Positions 1 through 9,814 of a stretch of 64,000 nt of DNA are shown piece after piece; within the stretch, counting starts at the first letter, position 1, and every line of letters starts with the position of its first letter. Source of the stretch: Branchipolynoe longqiensis (taxonomy: Eukaryota; Annelida; Polychaeta; Phyllodocida; Polynoidae); the NCBI GenBank assembly GCA_030323885.1, contig CM059190.1, positions 107,165,590 to 107,229,589 of the forward strand. Reading direction: 5' to 3'. The notes under the pieces are model-generated. The model was not told where the DNA came from. It was given only the letters and a program-made list of their open reading frames with translations, and did no database searches. The position numbers were made by a program, and so were the translations under genes.

Positions 1-59
1 ACTACATCAACTTCCGTCATTTATACTCGTATAATATAATTATATATTACACATGCATA

Positions 60-116
60 TAACCAAATATATATATATATATATATTTAAATATATATAT
101 AATATATAGCTATATA
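60..116. repeat. AT-rich microsatellite
   Basis: An alternating TA tract in an AT-rich stretch that runs to about 330. At 130-200 there is a short imperfect inverted repeat built on ACTGATCCGCGC and GGCGCATCAGT. I see no gene in 1-330. Confidence 0.7.
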
Positions 117-331
117 CACACAGCAGAAGTATGGCGACTGATCCGCGCATTTGGTTACCGCAGCGCTCGTTGGTGGCGCATCAGTCGGCCAAGTCTGCAC
201 CAGCGGGTTGGCGCGCGACTCCGAAATACAATAATGATAACAATCAAATAAAAGTAATAACAAAGATTCACCCTCCGTGCTTTATATTAGCATAATTCAT
301 ACTCCATAGACGAGAATATCAACAGTTATTT

Positions 332-695
332 AAAGTTGCATAGTCCGATGGTTTAGAATTTCTGTATTTTTTCTGAGATAAATATATTAGATCGTTCACT
401 AGTATTTACTTTACATTAGTTCAAATTTACGTTTATTTTAAATGGTAAACTTTTTAGATATTTTGAGTGCAAACATGGAAAATTAGTTTTGGCAAGCTTG
501 CCAAAACTCTGACTCCATAGACTTCTGCAGTAACAGGTTCTGTTAAATTGACTCAGTATTGCCTTCTATGCAGAAACAAATGCTTAATAAGTGCATCAGT
601 ATCTAAGGTAGATATGTCAAATCAAATCTAGATAATTGGTTTGGTTTTGAAAATTTGATATTTCATCAGACTATGCAGCTTTAAATATATACATG
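332..695 (+). repeat. Dispersed repeat family IR-C, copy 1
   Basis: A roughly 350-bp non-coding interspersed repeat recognised by recurrence. Homologous sequence occurs at 57820-58172 (same strand), at 10680-12250 (same strand, split by a 38-bp array), and reversed at 2487-3345, 23860-24075 and 36290-36465. It begins near AAAGTTGCATAGTCC, contains the landmark GAGATAAATATATTAGAT and ends near ACTATGCAGCTTTAA. No open frame and no clear terminal inverted repeats are visible. It is probably an old mobile element of unknown class. The name IR-C is mine. Confidence 0.65.
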
Positions 696-743
696 TATAC
701 CAGTTATATTATACATGCATACATACATGTATAATATAACTGG

Positions 744-1053
744 TGACCTTGGCCGCATCCGTAGAGCAGAGGCTTCTTGTGTGGAAAGTCAGAAGTTTGA
801 TTCAAGGTCGAATCAAACCAATGACTTATATAATCTATATTTATTGCTTCCTAGCCTGGCGGTCGGCATTAAGAGGATAGGGTAAGGACTGGGTTAGCAC
901 AGTATCAGGATAATGTGACTGTGTGGGATATGGTGCTGGTTGCCCGGATTCCTACTGGCCAGCACTATAAAGTCGCCACGAGTGCGCTCTGTCACACGTC
1001 GGTATCCATCCTTATATTACCTTAGATGTCGCCCGGACGTAAAACTCCAATAA
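744..1053 (+). mobile_element. SINE1 copy, near full length
   Basis: A tRNA-derived short retroelement. The 5' part has an A-box-like segment (CGCATCCGTAGAGCAGAGG) and a decayed B box (GTTTGATTCAAGG). A conserved middle follows (GTCAAACCAATGACTT, then ATCAGGATAATGTGACTG), and the 3' tail ends GGACGTAAAACTCCAA. Some twenty other copies or fragments of the family lie in this window, in both orientations. SINEs of this build are transcribed by RNA polymerase III and mobilised by a partner LINE. Which LINE is not visible here. Confidence 0.8.
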
Positions 1054-1137
1054 ACATATATAATATAGAAATGTGCCTAATTCTGGTGCAGTCCCAATCC
1101 TATAACTTCTAAACTGTACAGGCACCTACTGGTTGTG

Positions 1138-1732
1138 TTTGTTTGTTGTTGTTTCACGTCCTAGCAACATCTAAGGTCATATCAGGACGGGTATCGACTT
1201 GTGCCACTGCGCACTCATGACGACTTTCAGGGGGGCACCCAGGAATTGGCTAGGGGTTTCCAAATATGGATCGAAACTACCCCTATTTTAGGGTAATTTT
1301 TTCACATGGGTTGGTGGAACAACACCCATTTTAGGGCAATATTTTACATGGTTTTCTGGTGCAACAACCCACATTTTGGTGCAATTTTTCACATAATCTT
1401 AAAATCTAGTGTTCCTTAATAAATTCAAATTTTTTTTGGGGGGGGGGGGGGGGGGGGTTCCGGGCAACCAGGAAACCCCCCTGGGTGTGCCCCTGACTTC
1501 ATAGTACTGCCCAACTGGGAGACCAGGCCACCTGTACCATGACCTGATATCCCACACTGTCACACTATCATGACACTGAACCAACCAGTCTTTGCCCTAT
1601 CCTAATAATACCAAGCGCCTGGTATACATTTTAAAGTCATTGGTTTGACTCGACAAACCCAAGGGTTCAGATCCCCCGATCTCCCAAAACAGGAGACGGA
1701 CGCTCAACTCATTCGGCCATCCTGTCTGGTCT
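1138..1732 (-). mobile_element. SINE1 copy interrupted by an insertion
   Basis: A SINE1 copy on the minus strand. Its 3' tail is at 1138-1228 and its tRNA-like head ends near 1730. The two halves are separated by a 268-bp element at 1229-1496. The whole is bounded by a perfect 13-bp target-site duplication, CCTACTGGTTGTG, at 1125-1137 and 1733-1745. This fixes the true ends of the SINE and shows that it moved by target-primed reverse transcription before the inner element arrived. Confidence 0.88.
1229..1496. mobile_element. Small TIR element (hAT-like) with a poly-G tract
   Basis: A non-autonomous element nested in a SINE1 copy. One end starts CAGGGGGGCACCCAGG. The other, read on the reverse strand, starts CAGGGGCACACCCAGG, so it has short imperfect terminal inverted repeats of the CAGGG type typical of hAT transposons. 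The flanks GACTTTCA and GACTTCA look like an imperfect 7-8 bp target duplication. A second copy lies reversed at 35130-35425 with the same internal landmarks. The long G run near 1438-1457 varies between the copies. Assignment to hAT is inferred from the ends only. Confidence 0.65.
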
Positions 1733-1911
1733 CCTACTGGTTGTGGACACATCCACACTAGGAACAGCATCCGGAACACAATGCACCCAGAGACCGCTGC
1801 CAAATAACTGCCTCCAGCAGAGAAAAAAAAAGGAATATCAGTTGGCTTTTACATTACACAGAGAACATGCCAATATTGACACAAAAAGCAGGTTGTCTGC
1901 TTCTGCTTATT

Positions 1912-2400
1912 CTCCGGGATCCAAGCTGCAACGTTTATGTGGAATCTGTAGAAAATAGTCAAAAGCAACTTTATCTGTGCAAAATAAGGCTAGGAAACCC
2001 CCACTAAGCTGCACTGCAAAGAGGCATGTGATATGTCACGGCCCACCAGCGGGATGCCCAATGGAAGGTAACCATGCCAAAAGTAGCCAGATAACACACC
2101 ACACAGCTACGTACAAGCCTATGATATGTAAATAGGAGTAGGCTAGTCTAGTAATAAGAGTAGAAAAAATAAATACATATATACCAAGAAAATCCAAAAA
2201 ACTAACATAGGCTATTAACCATACCAACCAATTATCTATCTGCTACTGAAATGCAGGCAAACAAATACCGCATCAGCAGCCACTGTGTGGTAAGATAACA
2301 CCAACACTACAACTGGCCAGCATTGAAAACAAGCCTGGGTACCCGGGCTTATATGCTATGGACAGTATAAATACAGCCTCAATAAATTAAAAAAAAAAAT
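1912..2400 (+). mobile_element. 3' fragment of LINE-A
   Basis: A 5'-truncated, diverged copy of the LINE at 44740-46657. The last codons of the reverse transcriptase frame can be read (CKIRLGNP, then a stop at about 2004). The 3' untranslated region then aligns along its length with the reverse complement of 44790-45165. It ends in an A-rich tail at about 2388-2400 that runs into a TA microsatellite. The 5' break is near 1912, where similarity fades. Confidence 0.8.
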
Positions 2401-2486
2401 ATATATATATATCTTAGTATATAAATACACAGCTTACCGCTGCATACTCCGATGAAAATAACAATTTACCAAAAACCCCACTTATT

Positions 2487-3345
2487 TAGATTTGATTCCA
2501 CATAGCCAACGTAAATGCTATTGCACTTATTAAACATTTGTTACTGCATACAAGGGAAATACTATGTCAATTTACGAGAATATATTACTGCTGACGCCTA
2601 TGATTATCAAGCATTTTTATGTGCATGCCAAAATTATCATAGCATTTCTTTTCAGTTCAAATATCTCCTAAGTCATCCATTTTAAATCAAATACTTCAAA
2701 TGAAAGGAAGGTAGACTAAAGCTGTGTTTACACGGGCGAGTTAAAACGGCTCAAATAAAGCGCCTTGCCTAGTTCAGTTTACATTCGCCGTGTAAACGCG
2801 ACACTGAAGCGGATTAGGGCTGATTCGATTCATATTATTCACTTTATGTAAACTGCCTCGCGAGGTGGTTTACATAAAGCGAACTAGCTTAAGCACGTCA
2901 CACGCATGCGCAGTCGAGACCTTAGTTTGTTGACTTTCCGGTCGATCAAAAGCGCATATTATATCATTTGGTCTATGAAACCGCTAGCTGTGCACAGATA
3001 TTTTTTTCATGATTTATTTTAAGATTTTCACTGCCCAGCAGAAGTTTTGACCATTCCAAACCAATATGATTCAGTCCATACATATCTAGGTCGAACCCAC
3101 ACTCTCTCGTGGCAACGTCGACTAACCAAAACTGGCACTGGTTAGTCTGGACTTGCTCATGCGCAGATATCGATTTCCGCCTTAAACTGCTCCGCGTGTA
3201 AACGCGCCACTACTTCGCTTCATATAAATCGCTTTGTCTAATTCGCTTTACAATTGCCCGTGTAAACACGGCTTATGCCAGTCAAGCTAATAAAGTAATA
3301 TGTTTGTCTAAAAGAAATGACAGGAACTCATTACCAATGCATAAC
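2487..3345 (-). repeat. IR-C copy split by a TIR element
   Basis: A reversed IR-C copy. The segments 2487-2719 and 3274-3345 are collinear with the reverse complement of 332-695 and with 36290-36465. A 554-bp element at 2720-3273 interrupts it. Removing that element restores the alignment, so the insertion is younger than this IR-C copy. Confidence 0.6.
2720..3273. mobile_element. TIR element, GTGTTTACACGGGC ends
   Basis: A 554-bp element with terminal inverted repeats AGCTGTGTTTACACGGGC and, on the reverse strand, AGCCGTGTTTACACGGGC (17 of 18 identical). The flanks are TAA and TAT, compatible with a 3-bp TA-rich target as in PIF/Harbinger elements. Sub-terminal GTGTAAACGCG motifs occur in both arms. 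No transposase frame is present, so it is a MITE-like non-autonomous element. The superfamily is inferred. Confidence 0.72.
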
Positions 3346-3389
3346 GAATTGCTGATTTCGCGATACCCTAGTTAGCCATGGTTTTGTGA

Positions 3390-3715
3390 TGTTTTGTCGT
3401 TATTTTACGTCTGAGCAACATCTAAGGTCATATCAGGACGAATACCAATTTATGAGAGTGCACACTCATGCCAACTTTATAGTGCCACTCCATTGGAAGA
3501 CCAGGCCATCAGCACTATAACCCAATATCGCACACAGTCACATTATCCTGATATTGTGCTAACCAGTCCTTGTGATATCCTATTAATGCCGAGTGCCAGG
3601 TTAGGTAGTGACATGTATCAAATTCATAAGTCATTGGTTTGACTTGACCAACAATCGGACTCCCGACCTTCCACATGAGAAGCCAGCACTCTACCGATTC
3701 GGCCACCGCGTCCGG
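3390..3715 (-). mobile_element. SINE1 copy, full length
   Basis: A complete minus-strand copy. The tail near 3395 carries the diagnostic AACATCTAAGGTCATATCAG, the middle carries the AGTCACATTATCCTGAT block, and the tRNA-like head ends in CGATTCGGCCACCGCGTCCGG at 3695-3715. Read on the minus strand, this gives an A box around GTGGCCGAATCGGTAGAG and a weak B box. Confidence 0.85.
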
Positions 3716-3837
3716 TAGCTACCCAAGAATGAAGGCTCAATCGATCTGCTCGGCTGGAACTCAATCATCAGGATTCTTTGACATCAAGAAGGGAATGTAC
3801 AAGTGGAATATTACACAGGTTCTGATGGCTACGTACA

Positions 3838-4296
3838 GGGCTGAGTGTGAATGGGTGACTTGGTGCTTTTACGCCATGTTGGCAGCTATGTCCATATACA
3901 TGCCGATTTACAGGTCTGAGTGTGAATGAGTGACTTGGTGCTTTTACGCCATGTTGGCAGCTATGTCCATATACATGCCGATTTACTGGGCTGAGTGGGA
4001 ATGGCTGACTTGGTGCTTTTACGCCATGTTGGCAGCTATGTCCATATATACATGCCGATTTACAGGGCTGAGTGTGAATGAGTGACTTGGTGCTTTTACG
4101 CCATGTTGGCAGCTATGTCCATATACATGCCGATTTACAGGTCTGAGTGTGAATGAGTGACTTGGTGCTTTTATGCCATGTTGGCAGCTATGTCCATATA
4201 CATGCCGATTTACAGGCTGAGTGTGAATGAGTGAGTTGGTGCTTTTACGCCATGTTGGCAGTTATGGCCATATACATGCCGATTTTCAGGCTGACA
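3838..4296 (+). repeat. 75-bp minisatellite, about 6 copies
   Basis: A tandem array of a ~75-bp unit with landmarks GAGTGACTTGGTGCTTTTA, CGCCATGTTGGCAGCTATG and ATACATGCCGATTTACAG. The copies are more than 90% alike, so the array is young or homogenised. It lies directly downstream of the SINE1 copy ending at 3715. The 4297-4510 stretch after it holds nothing I recognise. Confidence 0.9.
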
Positions 4297-4513
4297 CATT
4301 ACAAGCCCTAGTGGTATACTCCTTTAGTAATAACGCCCATTGGCGACCTGAGTCCATCTAAGTGGCGCCACCTAGCTGGAATGTGAGCAGCGTGTTGAGT
4401 GGCGAGTCACGTGATTGAGTTTACGACTAGTCACATGGTATCTACCTGACAGTCACACGGCGCGTCAGCCATTACAGCGGAATAAAGACCCTAAACTGTG
4501 GGAAGCTGGAGAT

Positions 4514-4612
4514 GGTTGGTTGTTGGAGTTTAACGTACTGGTAACATCTAAGGTGATATCAGGACGGGCACCGACTTGTGACAGTGCGCACTCATGGCGA
4601 CTTCATAGTGGT
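4514..4612 (-). mobile_element. SINE1 3'-end fragment
   Basis: Only the 3' third of the family is present, from the tail (GTTGGTTGTTGGAG) to GCGACTTCATAGTGG. It stops exactly where SINE2 sequence begins at about 4613, so the rest was lost or replaced at that junction. Confidence 0.75.
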
Positions 4613-4752
4613 GTGGTCTGCACTGACCTCTCAGGCAAGGAGCCGCATAGACAAGTAGGCGTGGATAGTATGGTGATATCAGGGAACCTAGATGGTGTAA
4701 TGGTTAGCATACTGGCCTGGAATGCAAAGAGATGTGGGTTCGAATCCCCTTG
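4613..4752 (+). mobile_element. SINE2 (tRNA-Gln/Glu-like) copy
   Basis: A second tRNA-related repeat family. Positions 4680-4752 read as a tRNA-like head with D-arm GGTGTAATGGTTAGCA, which closely matches known animal tRNA-Gln, and B box GGGTTCGAATCCC. A conserved leader precedes it (CTGCACTGACCTCTCAGGCA). Other copies are reversed at 6765-6885, 31826-32010 and 59054-59230. The acceptor stem does not pair, so this is not a functional tRNA gene. Confidence 0.7.
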
Positions 4753-5090
4753 ATTGGAATACACATAGAAAACATGTTTAATAAAAAGATTATATTAAAT
4801 TGATACGGTTAGGGTTCTGGATTTCTATTAATTTAGAATAAAACTGACGTTTTGCACTGCGCATACCGGCAAACTCATTACATTGTCAATAGCAGTGAGC
4901 AATCTCCATACAGAAAAAGTTAAATATCTCTAAAACCACAACACCTAGAAACAAACTGATTGGAATACACATAGAAAACATGTTTACCAAAAAGATTATA
5001 TTAAATTGATACAGTTAGGGTTCTGGATTTCTATTAATTTTGAATAAAACTGACGTTTTGCACTGCGCGTACCGGCAAACTCTATGGGTT
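4753..5090. repeat. 125-bp direct duplication carrying IR-D-like sequence
   Basis: Two nearly identical stretches, 4753-4876 and 4958-5082, start with GATTGGAATACACATAGAAA and end with CCGGCAAACTC. They are separated by about 80 bp. Each contains, reversed, a diverged piece of the IR-D repeat seen at 12497 and 60055 (landmark GCGCATACCGGCAAACTC). A CRE-like palindrome, TGACGTCA, lies just beyond near 5135. Confidence 0.7.
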
Positions 5091-5289
5091 GTTTACTCGT
5101 TGATATCGCCACAATGGCCGCGCATCTGGTTGATGACGTCACATGAATACCCTATATTCCCGGTTGAAGGGACGGTCAGGCACAGTGGGTGGGTGGTCCG
5201 CAGGAATGCCGAGGGTCTATTCCGAGACGAGCAGGGCTTTGTGGGTCACTCAGAGGGCCGCGCCCGGACGGACCTCACACTGGGAGCCC

Positions 5290-5640
5290 GGGGTGGTGAG
5301 AGGGGCGGTGTGTGGTGTGGGAGTGGGGGTGAGAGGGGCGGTGTGTGGTGTGGGAGTGGGGGTGAGAGGGGCGGTGTGTGGTGTAGGAGTGGGGGTGGGG
5401 CAGGAGGGGGGGGAGACGGACCTCACACTGGGAGGCCGGGGGGGGGGGGGGTGAGAGGGGCGGTGTGTGGTGTGGGAGTGGGGGTGAGAGGGGCGGTGTG
5501 TGGTGTAGGAGTGGGGGGGCAGGAGGGGGGGAGACGGACCTCACACTGGGATGCCGGGGTGGTGAGAGGGGCGGTGTGTGGTGGGGGAGGGGGGGGGAGG
5601 GGGAGGAGGGGGTGGGGGAGGATGCGGCAGTGGTGAAAAG
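5290..5640 (+). repeat. G-rich minisatellite, ~33-bp unit
   Basis: Repeats built from GGTGAGAGGGGCGGTGTGTG and GTGGGAGTGGGG, interspersed with copies of GACGGACCTCACACTGGGA. The strand is strongly G-rich. Long runs of G with G-triplets could form G-quadruplexes, but that is an inference. Open frames across it are low-complexity artefacts. Confidence 0.85.
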
Positions 5641-5644
5641 GGGA

Positions 5645-5935
5645 AGTGGTTCTGGTGGTGGTGGTGATTGTGGAGGAGGTGGTGGAGGTTGTGGTGGTGC
5701 TGCTGATGGTGGTGGTGGTGGTGCAGATGGTGGTGGTGGTGGTGGTAGAGGTGATGGTGGTGGAGGTGGTGGTGGTGGAGATGGTGGTGGTGGTGCAGAT
5801 GGTGGTGGAGGCAGTGGAGGTGGTGGTGGTGGAGGTGGTGCTGATGGTGGTGGTGGTTGTGCAGATGGTGGTGGAGGTGGTGCTCGGGGAGGTGGGGAGG
5901 TGGTGGTGGTTCAGGTTGTGGTGATGGTGTGGTAA
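5645..5935 (+). repeat. GGT/GGA-rich simple repeat
   Basis: An imperfect (GGT)n/(GGA)n tract. It would read as poly-Gly or poly-Val depending on frame, which explains the glycine-rich open frame here. It is not evidence for a gene. Confidence 0.88.
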
Positions 5936-6000
5936 TTAATGTATTGTGGTATACTGTGGTGAAAGTGGTGGTGTGATGGTGATGTACTGGTGGTGTGGTG

Positions 6001-6058
6001 GTTGGTTAGTTGTTGGAGTTTTACGTCCTGGCAACATCTAACGTCATATCAGGACGGG
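6001..6058 (-). mobile_element. SINE1 tail fragment inside a GT-rich repeat
   Basis: Fifty-eight bases of the SINE1 3' end (GTTTTACGTCCTGGCAACATC) lie between two GTG-rich arrays, 5645-5935 and 6059-6345. Confidence 0.75.
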
Positions 6059-6345
6059 GTTGGGTGGTGGTGTGATGATGAGGTGGTGTGGTGCTGTGAT
6101 GGTGTTGTGGTCTGTTGGTGGTGTGGCGTGTGATGGTGGTCTGTTGGGGTGTTGGTTGTGTGGTGGTGGTGGTATGATAGTGTGGTGTTGTGGTGGTGTG
6201 ATGGTGTTGTGGTCTGTTGGTGGTATGGTGGTGTGATGGTGTTGTGGTCTGTTGGTGGTATGGTGGTGTGATGGTGGTCTGTTGGGGTGTTGGTTGTGTG
6301 CTGGGTGTGCTGGTATGAGAGTGTGGTGTTGTGGTGGTGCACGGT
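6059..6345 (+). repeat. GT-rich minisatellite
   Basis: Imperfect ~30-36 bp units made of GATGGTGTTGTGGTCTGTTG and GTGGTATGGTGGT. The reverse strand gives His/Thr-rich open frames without coding character. From 6346 to 6650 I see no gene. Confidence 0.85.
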
Positions 6346-6654
6346 GCAGTCAGGATGTACAACTGGTAGGTGTGGCTGAGTATTAGTATTACAGCAGTAT
6401 TACATACAGGCTGCTGCCACTAGGAAAGCCTGCCGGGCCTGGTTGCTCATCAGTAAAAGTTGTGTAAGTCTCACACCATTATGTGGGTCTATGTCAGTAA
6501 GTGTACTCTACGACAAAGACTGGCCAGCTTATACTGCACTAGGTATATATGTGTGATTTACTGTGCTCTATTGGGAACTCATCTGTGGGTCAGTGAGTCA
6601 GTTGCTCACTATGACCGTGTTCGGGCGCTCCTCGCCCACCCTCTACATGAGCTG

Positions 6655-6713
6655 CTCACTGCGCTCACTGTGCTCACTGTGCTCACTGTGCTCACTGTGC
6701 TCACTGTGCTCAC
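6655..6713 (+). repeat. 9-bp tandem repeat CTCACTGTG
   Basis: About six copies of GCTCACTGT in the plus strand. Confidence 0.9.
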
Positions 6714-6764
6714 AGTAGCTGCGGTAGCAAGTGATGCGTGTGCATGTCGTGGGGTAGATGAAAA

Positions 6765-6885
6765 GATCTAGGGCACCATGCCTAGTGCGGGACTCGAACC
6801 CACATCCCTGCCATTCTGGGGCGAATGTCATACCCATTAGGCTGTCTAGACTCCCTGATGTAATCATCCTACGCACACCTTTTTT
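6765..6885 (-). mobile_element. SINE2 copy
   Basis: A reversed SINE2 tRNA-like head with B box GACTCGAACCCACATCCC on the plus strand and the D-arm region CCCATTAGGCTGTCTAGACT. It ends CCCTGATGTAATCATCC, matching the leader side of the other copies. It is more diverged than the copy at 31826-32010. From 6886 to 7550 no feature is recognisable. Confidence 0.6.
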
Positions 6886-7550
6886 TGTTTGCGCATGTGT
6901 CTGAGATACATAGACTCATAGAACAGAACTACGAAACTCAAGACCGCTGAGTTGGCATGGTTACAATAGTCAATGTAAGCGATGTAATTTATATTCAGCC
7001 AAATCTCATTATTCTGGTCATCTGTGGGCCAACGTAATTAGTGGCTGGATAACGGGGTGGCCACATTGGCTGAGTATAGACAACGATTTGGTATTGAGCC
7101 AAATGACCGTACAGACATGCTGCACTTCTGATATGACGTTAGATGAAACCTCTAACAAACAGCAAACAGCAAACAGCCTGCTTCCCTCTCTGAGTGTGGA
7201 AGAATCGTGCAACCAGCTCTATGTTCGTTGTAGGGATACGTCATTCTGAACTGGCTTGTAATTTACTGATGCTAACAACTGTTTTACTTTGGCTTTGTTT
7301 AAAAGTTAACAATTACTGACAGTGGAAGGTCCGTGCTAAAATACTCAGTAGCCAAGTCATTACCTGGCGGCCAATTGTCCTGGTTGGTCACACTTCGCCA
7401 CATAATATTATGTGGCTGTCACGGCGCCAGACACAGCATAAAGCCTCCCCACAGACGACTACATTCACTTCCCCATACTTGTTGTAGATTAGTCGATTAA
7501 GCAGGGGAAATTTCAATGTGGACGTTTGGTCTTTCTCATTCCACTGCTCC

Positions 7551-7702
7551 TTGCCCTATCCTAATAATAGTAATGCCGGGCATCAGGCTAGGAAGCGACA
7601 AGTATCAAATTTTAATTTATTGGTTTGACTCGACCAGGGTTCGAAAGATGATCCCACGATCTACCAGAATGGGAGATGGACGCTCAACTCTTTCGGCTAA
7701 AA
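7551..7702 (-). mobile_element. SINE1 5'-half fragment
   Basis: The head half of SINE1 on the minus strand (TTGCCCTATCCTAATAATAG through TGGTTTGACTCGACCAGGG to CTCAACTCTTTCGGC). The 3' half is absent. From 7703 to 8300 only unremarkable AT-rich sequence is seen. Confidence 0.7.
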
Positions 7703-8303
7703 TTCCGATGGTTTGTGAACTCTCTCTCTGCACCAATCAGTCCCCTATTAATCCTGCAATTCCGGTCCTAGTTGCTCTCGCAATACGTCACTTCCGCTGT
7801 GCTGAGGTTCCTCTTTAACAGGTCCCAGTGAGGCCACTGGATGTGTCAGGGTGGGCATAAAGCACACTGCACCGATCCAGCATGCAGTGTACACCGCATT
7901 TCATATATGGTTGGCTCACGGCGCATAGGAGGCGGGGGAGCAGAGAATGCCTGCTCCGCAGTAAATAACATGGAAGTTAAAGTGGTCATATAGAAACATT
8001 AAGGGGCTGCCATTATTTATATCCACATAATAAATTATATAGTACATATATATATTATATATGTGATGTTTAACGAATTATGCCAGTATACAAATACGAA
8101 GGGAGTATTCTTTCTATATATATGAAGTGCATGTTACGTATTTATATATATATATATGAAGGGTATATATAAAATGTTCAGTGTGCAAGTGACAGTATTC
8201 GCGGCACTGGTAGCGGTGGGGGTGGTGGCGCCACCTGTCCCACAGGGAATAGGGGTCACCCATAAAGTAGTACACAACATCAGGGTGGCCACTAAGGAAT
8301 ATT

Positions 8304-8393
8304 CCCTGATGCGCCTTTATACTCGCATCAGTTTTATACATCACATATATATGTGATGTATAAGCATTATGCGAGTATAAAGGCACGAAAGGG
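8304..8393. repeat. Near-perfect 43-bp inverted repeat (hairpin)
   Basis: Two ~43-base arms meet at a tiny centre near 8347. The left arm has CCTTTATACTCGCAT and TATACATCACATAT; the right arm has ATGTGATGTATA and ATGCGAGTATAAAGG. It may be a foldback element or the joined ends of a TIR element. From 8394 to 8935 nothing else is clear. Confidence 0.8.
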
Positions 8394-8937
8394 ATTATAT
8401 GTTCATTTCCTACCTTATTACAGATGGGGTGGCTTACTTGATGTATGGCCCACCCCCCTCCAACCAGTTGACCGGTGGCTCCACCGCCGGCACGCTTATT
8501 TACTGGACGCTACACTGTCAGTGTCACTTGCGCCCAAGAATTTTGAAGTGCAGTGTACACAGCGTGGTGTGTAAGAACTATTGCAAAAAGAAATTAAAGC
8601 AATTCCCAAAATATATATTCTATGGCATTCCTGACGCCGCTGGTGGCGCCCCTACCCGGAGTCCAGCCTCACTACACATTCCATGCGCTGTGTGTTAGTC
8701 GCAGCCAAACATATAAAAGACACACATATTTGTCAGTAGCACAGTGAGTAACGGTTAGAGTGTGCAAGGGTGGTGGCGCCACCATCACAGCTGGGGTTGG
8801 GGAGGCTGGAGCAGGAGATGACTAGGATAGACTCCATCAGTCCATGGAGATGTGTGAGTGATGAGGGAAAGGAGGGATATTCCAGGGTATTATACTCATA
8901 TACTTCTTATACAGCATATATTTATATAAGCATACAC

Positions 8938-9015
8938 ATATATAGGGTGGATATGTATATGTATACGTATACGTATACGTATACGTAAATGTATTCGTAT
9001 ACGTATATGTATATA
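8938..9015. repeat. GTATAC hexanucleotide microsatellite
   Basis: Alternating purine-pyrimidine GTATAC and GTATAT repeats, self-complementary. Confidence 0.9.
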
Positions 9016-9127
9016 CACCACCCCAGACTAAGAAAGATGCCTTTCCAACGACCTTTCACCCCTACTACTGCCGAACTGTTCGCAGACTGACAGTAGTCAG
9101 GATGTCTCCTCTCTGACTCTGTGAGGG

Positions 9128-9220
9128 GCAGGCTGGGAGGCTGGGAGGCTGGGAGGCTGGGAGGCTGGGAGGCTGGGAGGCTGGGAGGCTGGGAGGCTGG
9201 GAGGCTGGGAGGCTGGGAGG
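9128..9220 (+). repeat. 9-bp array GGCTGGGAG, ~10 copies
   Basis: A perfect or near-perfect nonamer array that stops exactly at the 3' tail of the SINE1 copy starting at 9221. A related GGCAGGCTG motif recurs at 9525-9575, beyond the other end of that SINE. Confidence 0.92.
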
Positions 9221-9525
9221 TTGGTTGGTTGTTGAAGGTTTACATCCTGGCAACATCTATGGTAATATCAGGACGGATACTGACTTGTGACAGTGAGCAC
9301 TCATGGCAACTTTATCGTGCTGCCCCTGACACATGACCCAATATCCCACTCAGTCACATTATCCTGATTATGTGCTAACCAGTCATTGCCCTATCCTAAT
9401 AATGCCAAGCACCAGGCTAGGAAGCAACAAGTATAAATTGTTTAAGTCATTGGTTTGACTCGACCGAACTCCCGATTTTCCGCACTTGAGGCCCGTGCTC
9501 TACCGGTTCAGCCACCGCGGCCGGT
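9221..9525 (-). mobile_element. SINE1 copy, near full length
   Basis: A minus-strand copy running from tail GTTGGTTGTTGAAGG to head GGTTCAGCCACCGCGGCCGG. The middle blocks CACTCAGTCACATTATCCTG and TTGGTTTGACTCGACC are intact. Confidence 0.85.
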
Positions 9526-9814
9526 CAGGCAGCTTGGCAGGCTGGCAGGCTGGAAAGTCGGCAGGCCGGCAGGCTTACTGCTTTTTGCCGGCCAGCCTGT
9601 CGTGCTTTGACTCGCTTCACGCGGGAGGCGAGACTTGGACGATACCCAGGAGGCGGCGCGTTTGTACGACCATCGTTTCCGCTTCAGCTTCCGGCATCTG
9701 CAGAAAGCTTTCAGAAGGACCCGGTCTACCAGAACAGCACCGACCACCCGGACCGGCTCACAAACAAATTGCTGAGTGTTGCGCAGCCCGGTGTCAAAGA
9801 CGTCGGCCATTGGG

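Noticed and set aside
4680..4752. tRNA-Gln/Glu gene
   Set aside because: The D arm and B box fit, but the acceptor and anticodon stems do not pair and the sequence is part of a repeated SINE2 element.
5465..5935. Glycine-rich protein
   Set aside because: It is a translation of a (GGT)n/(GGA)n tract.
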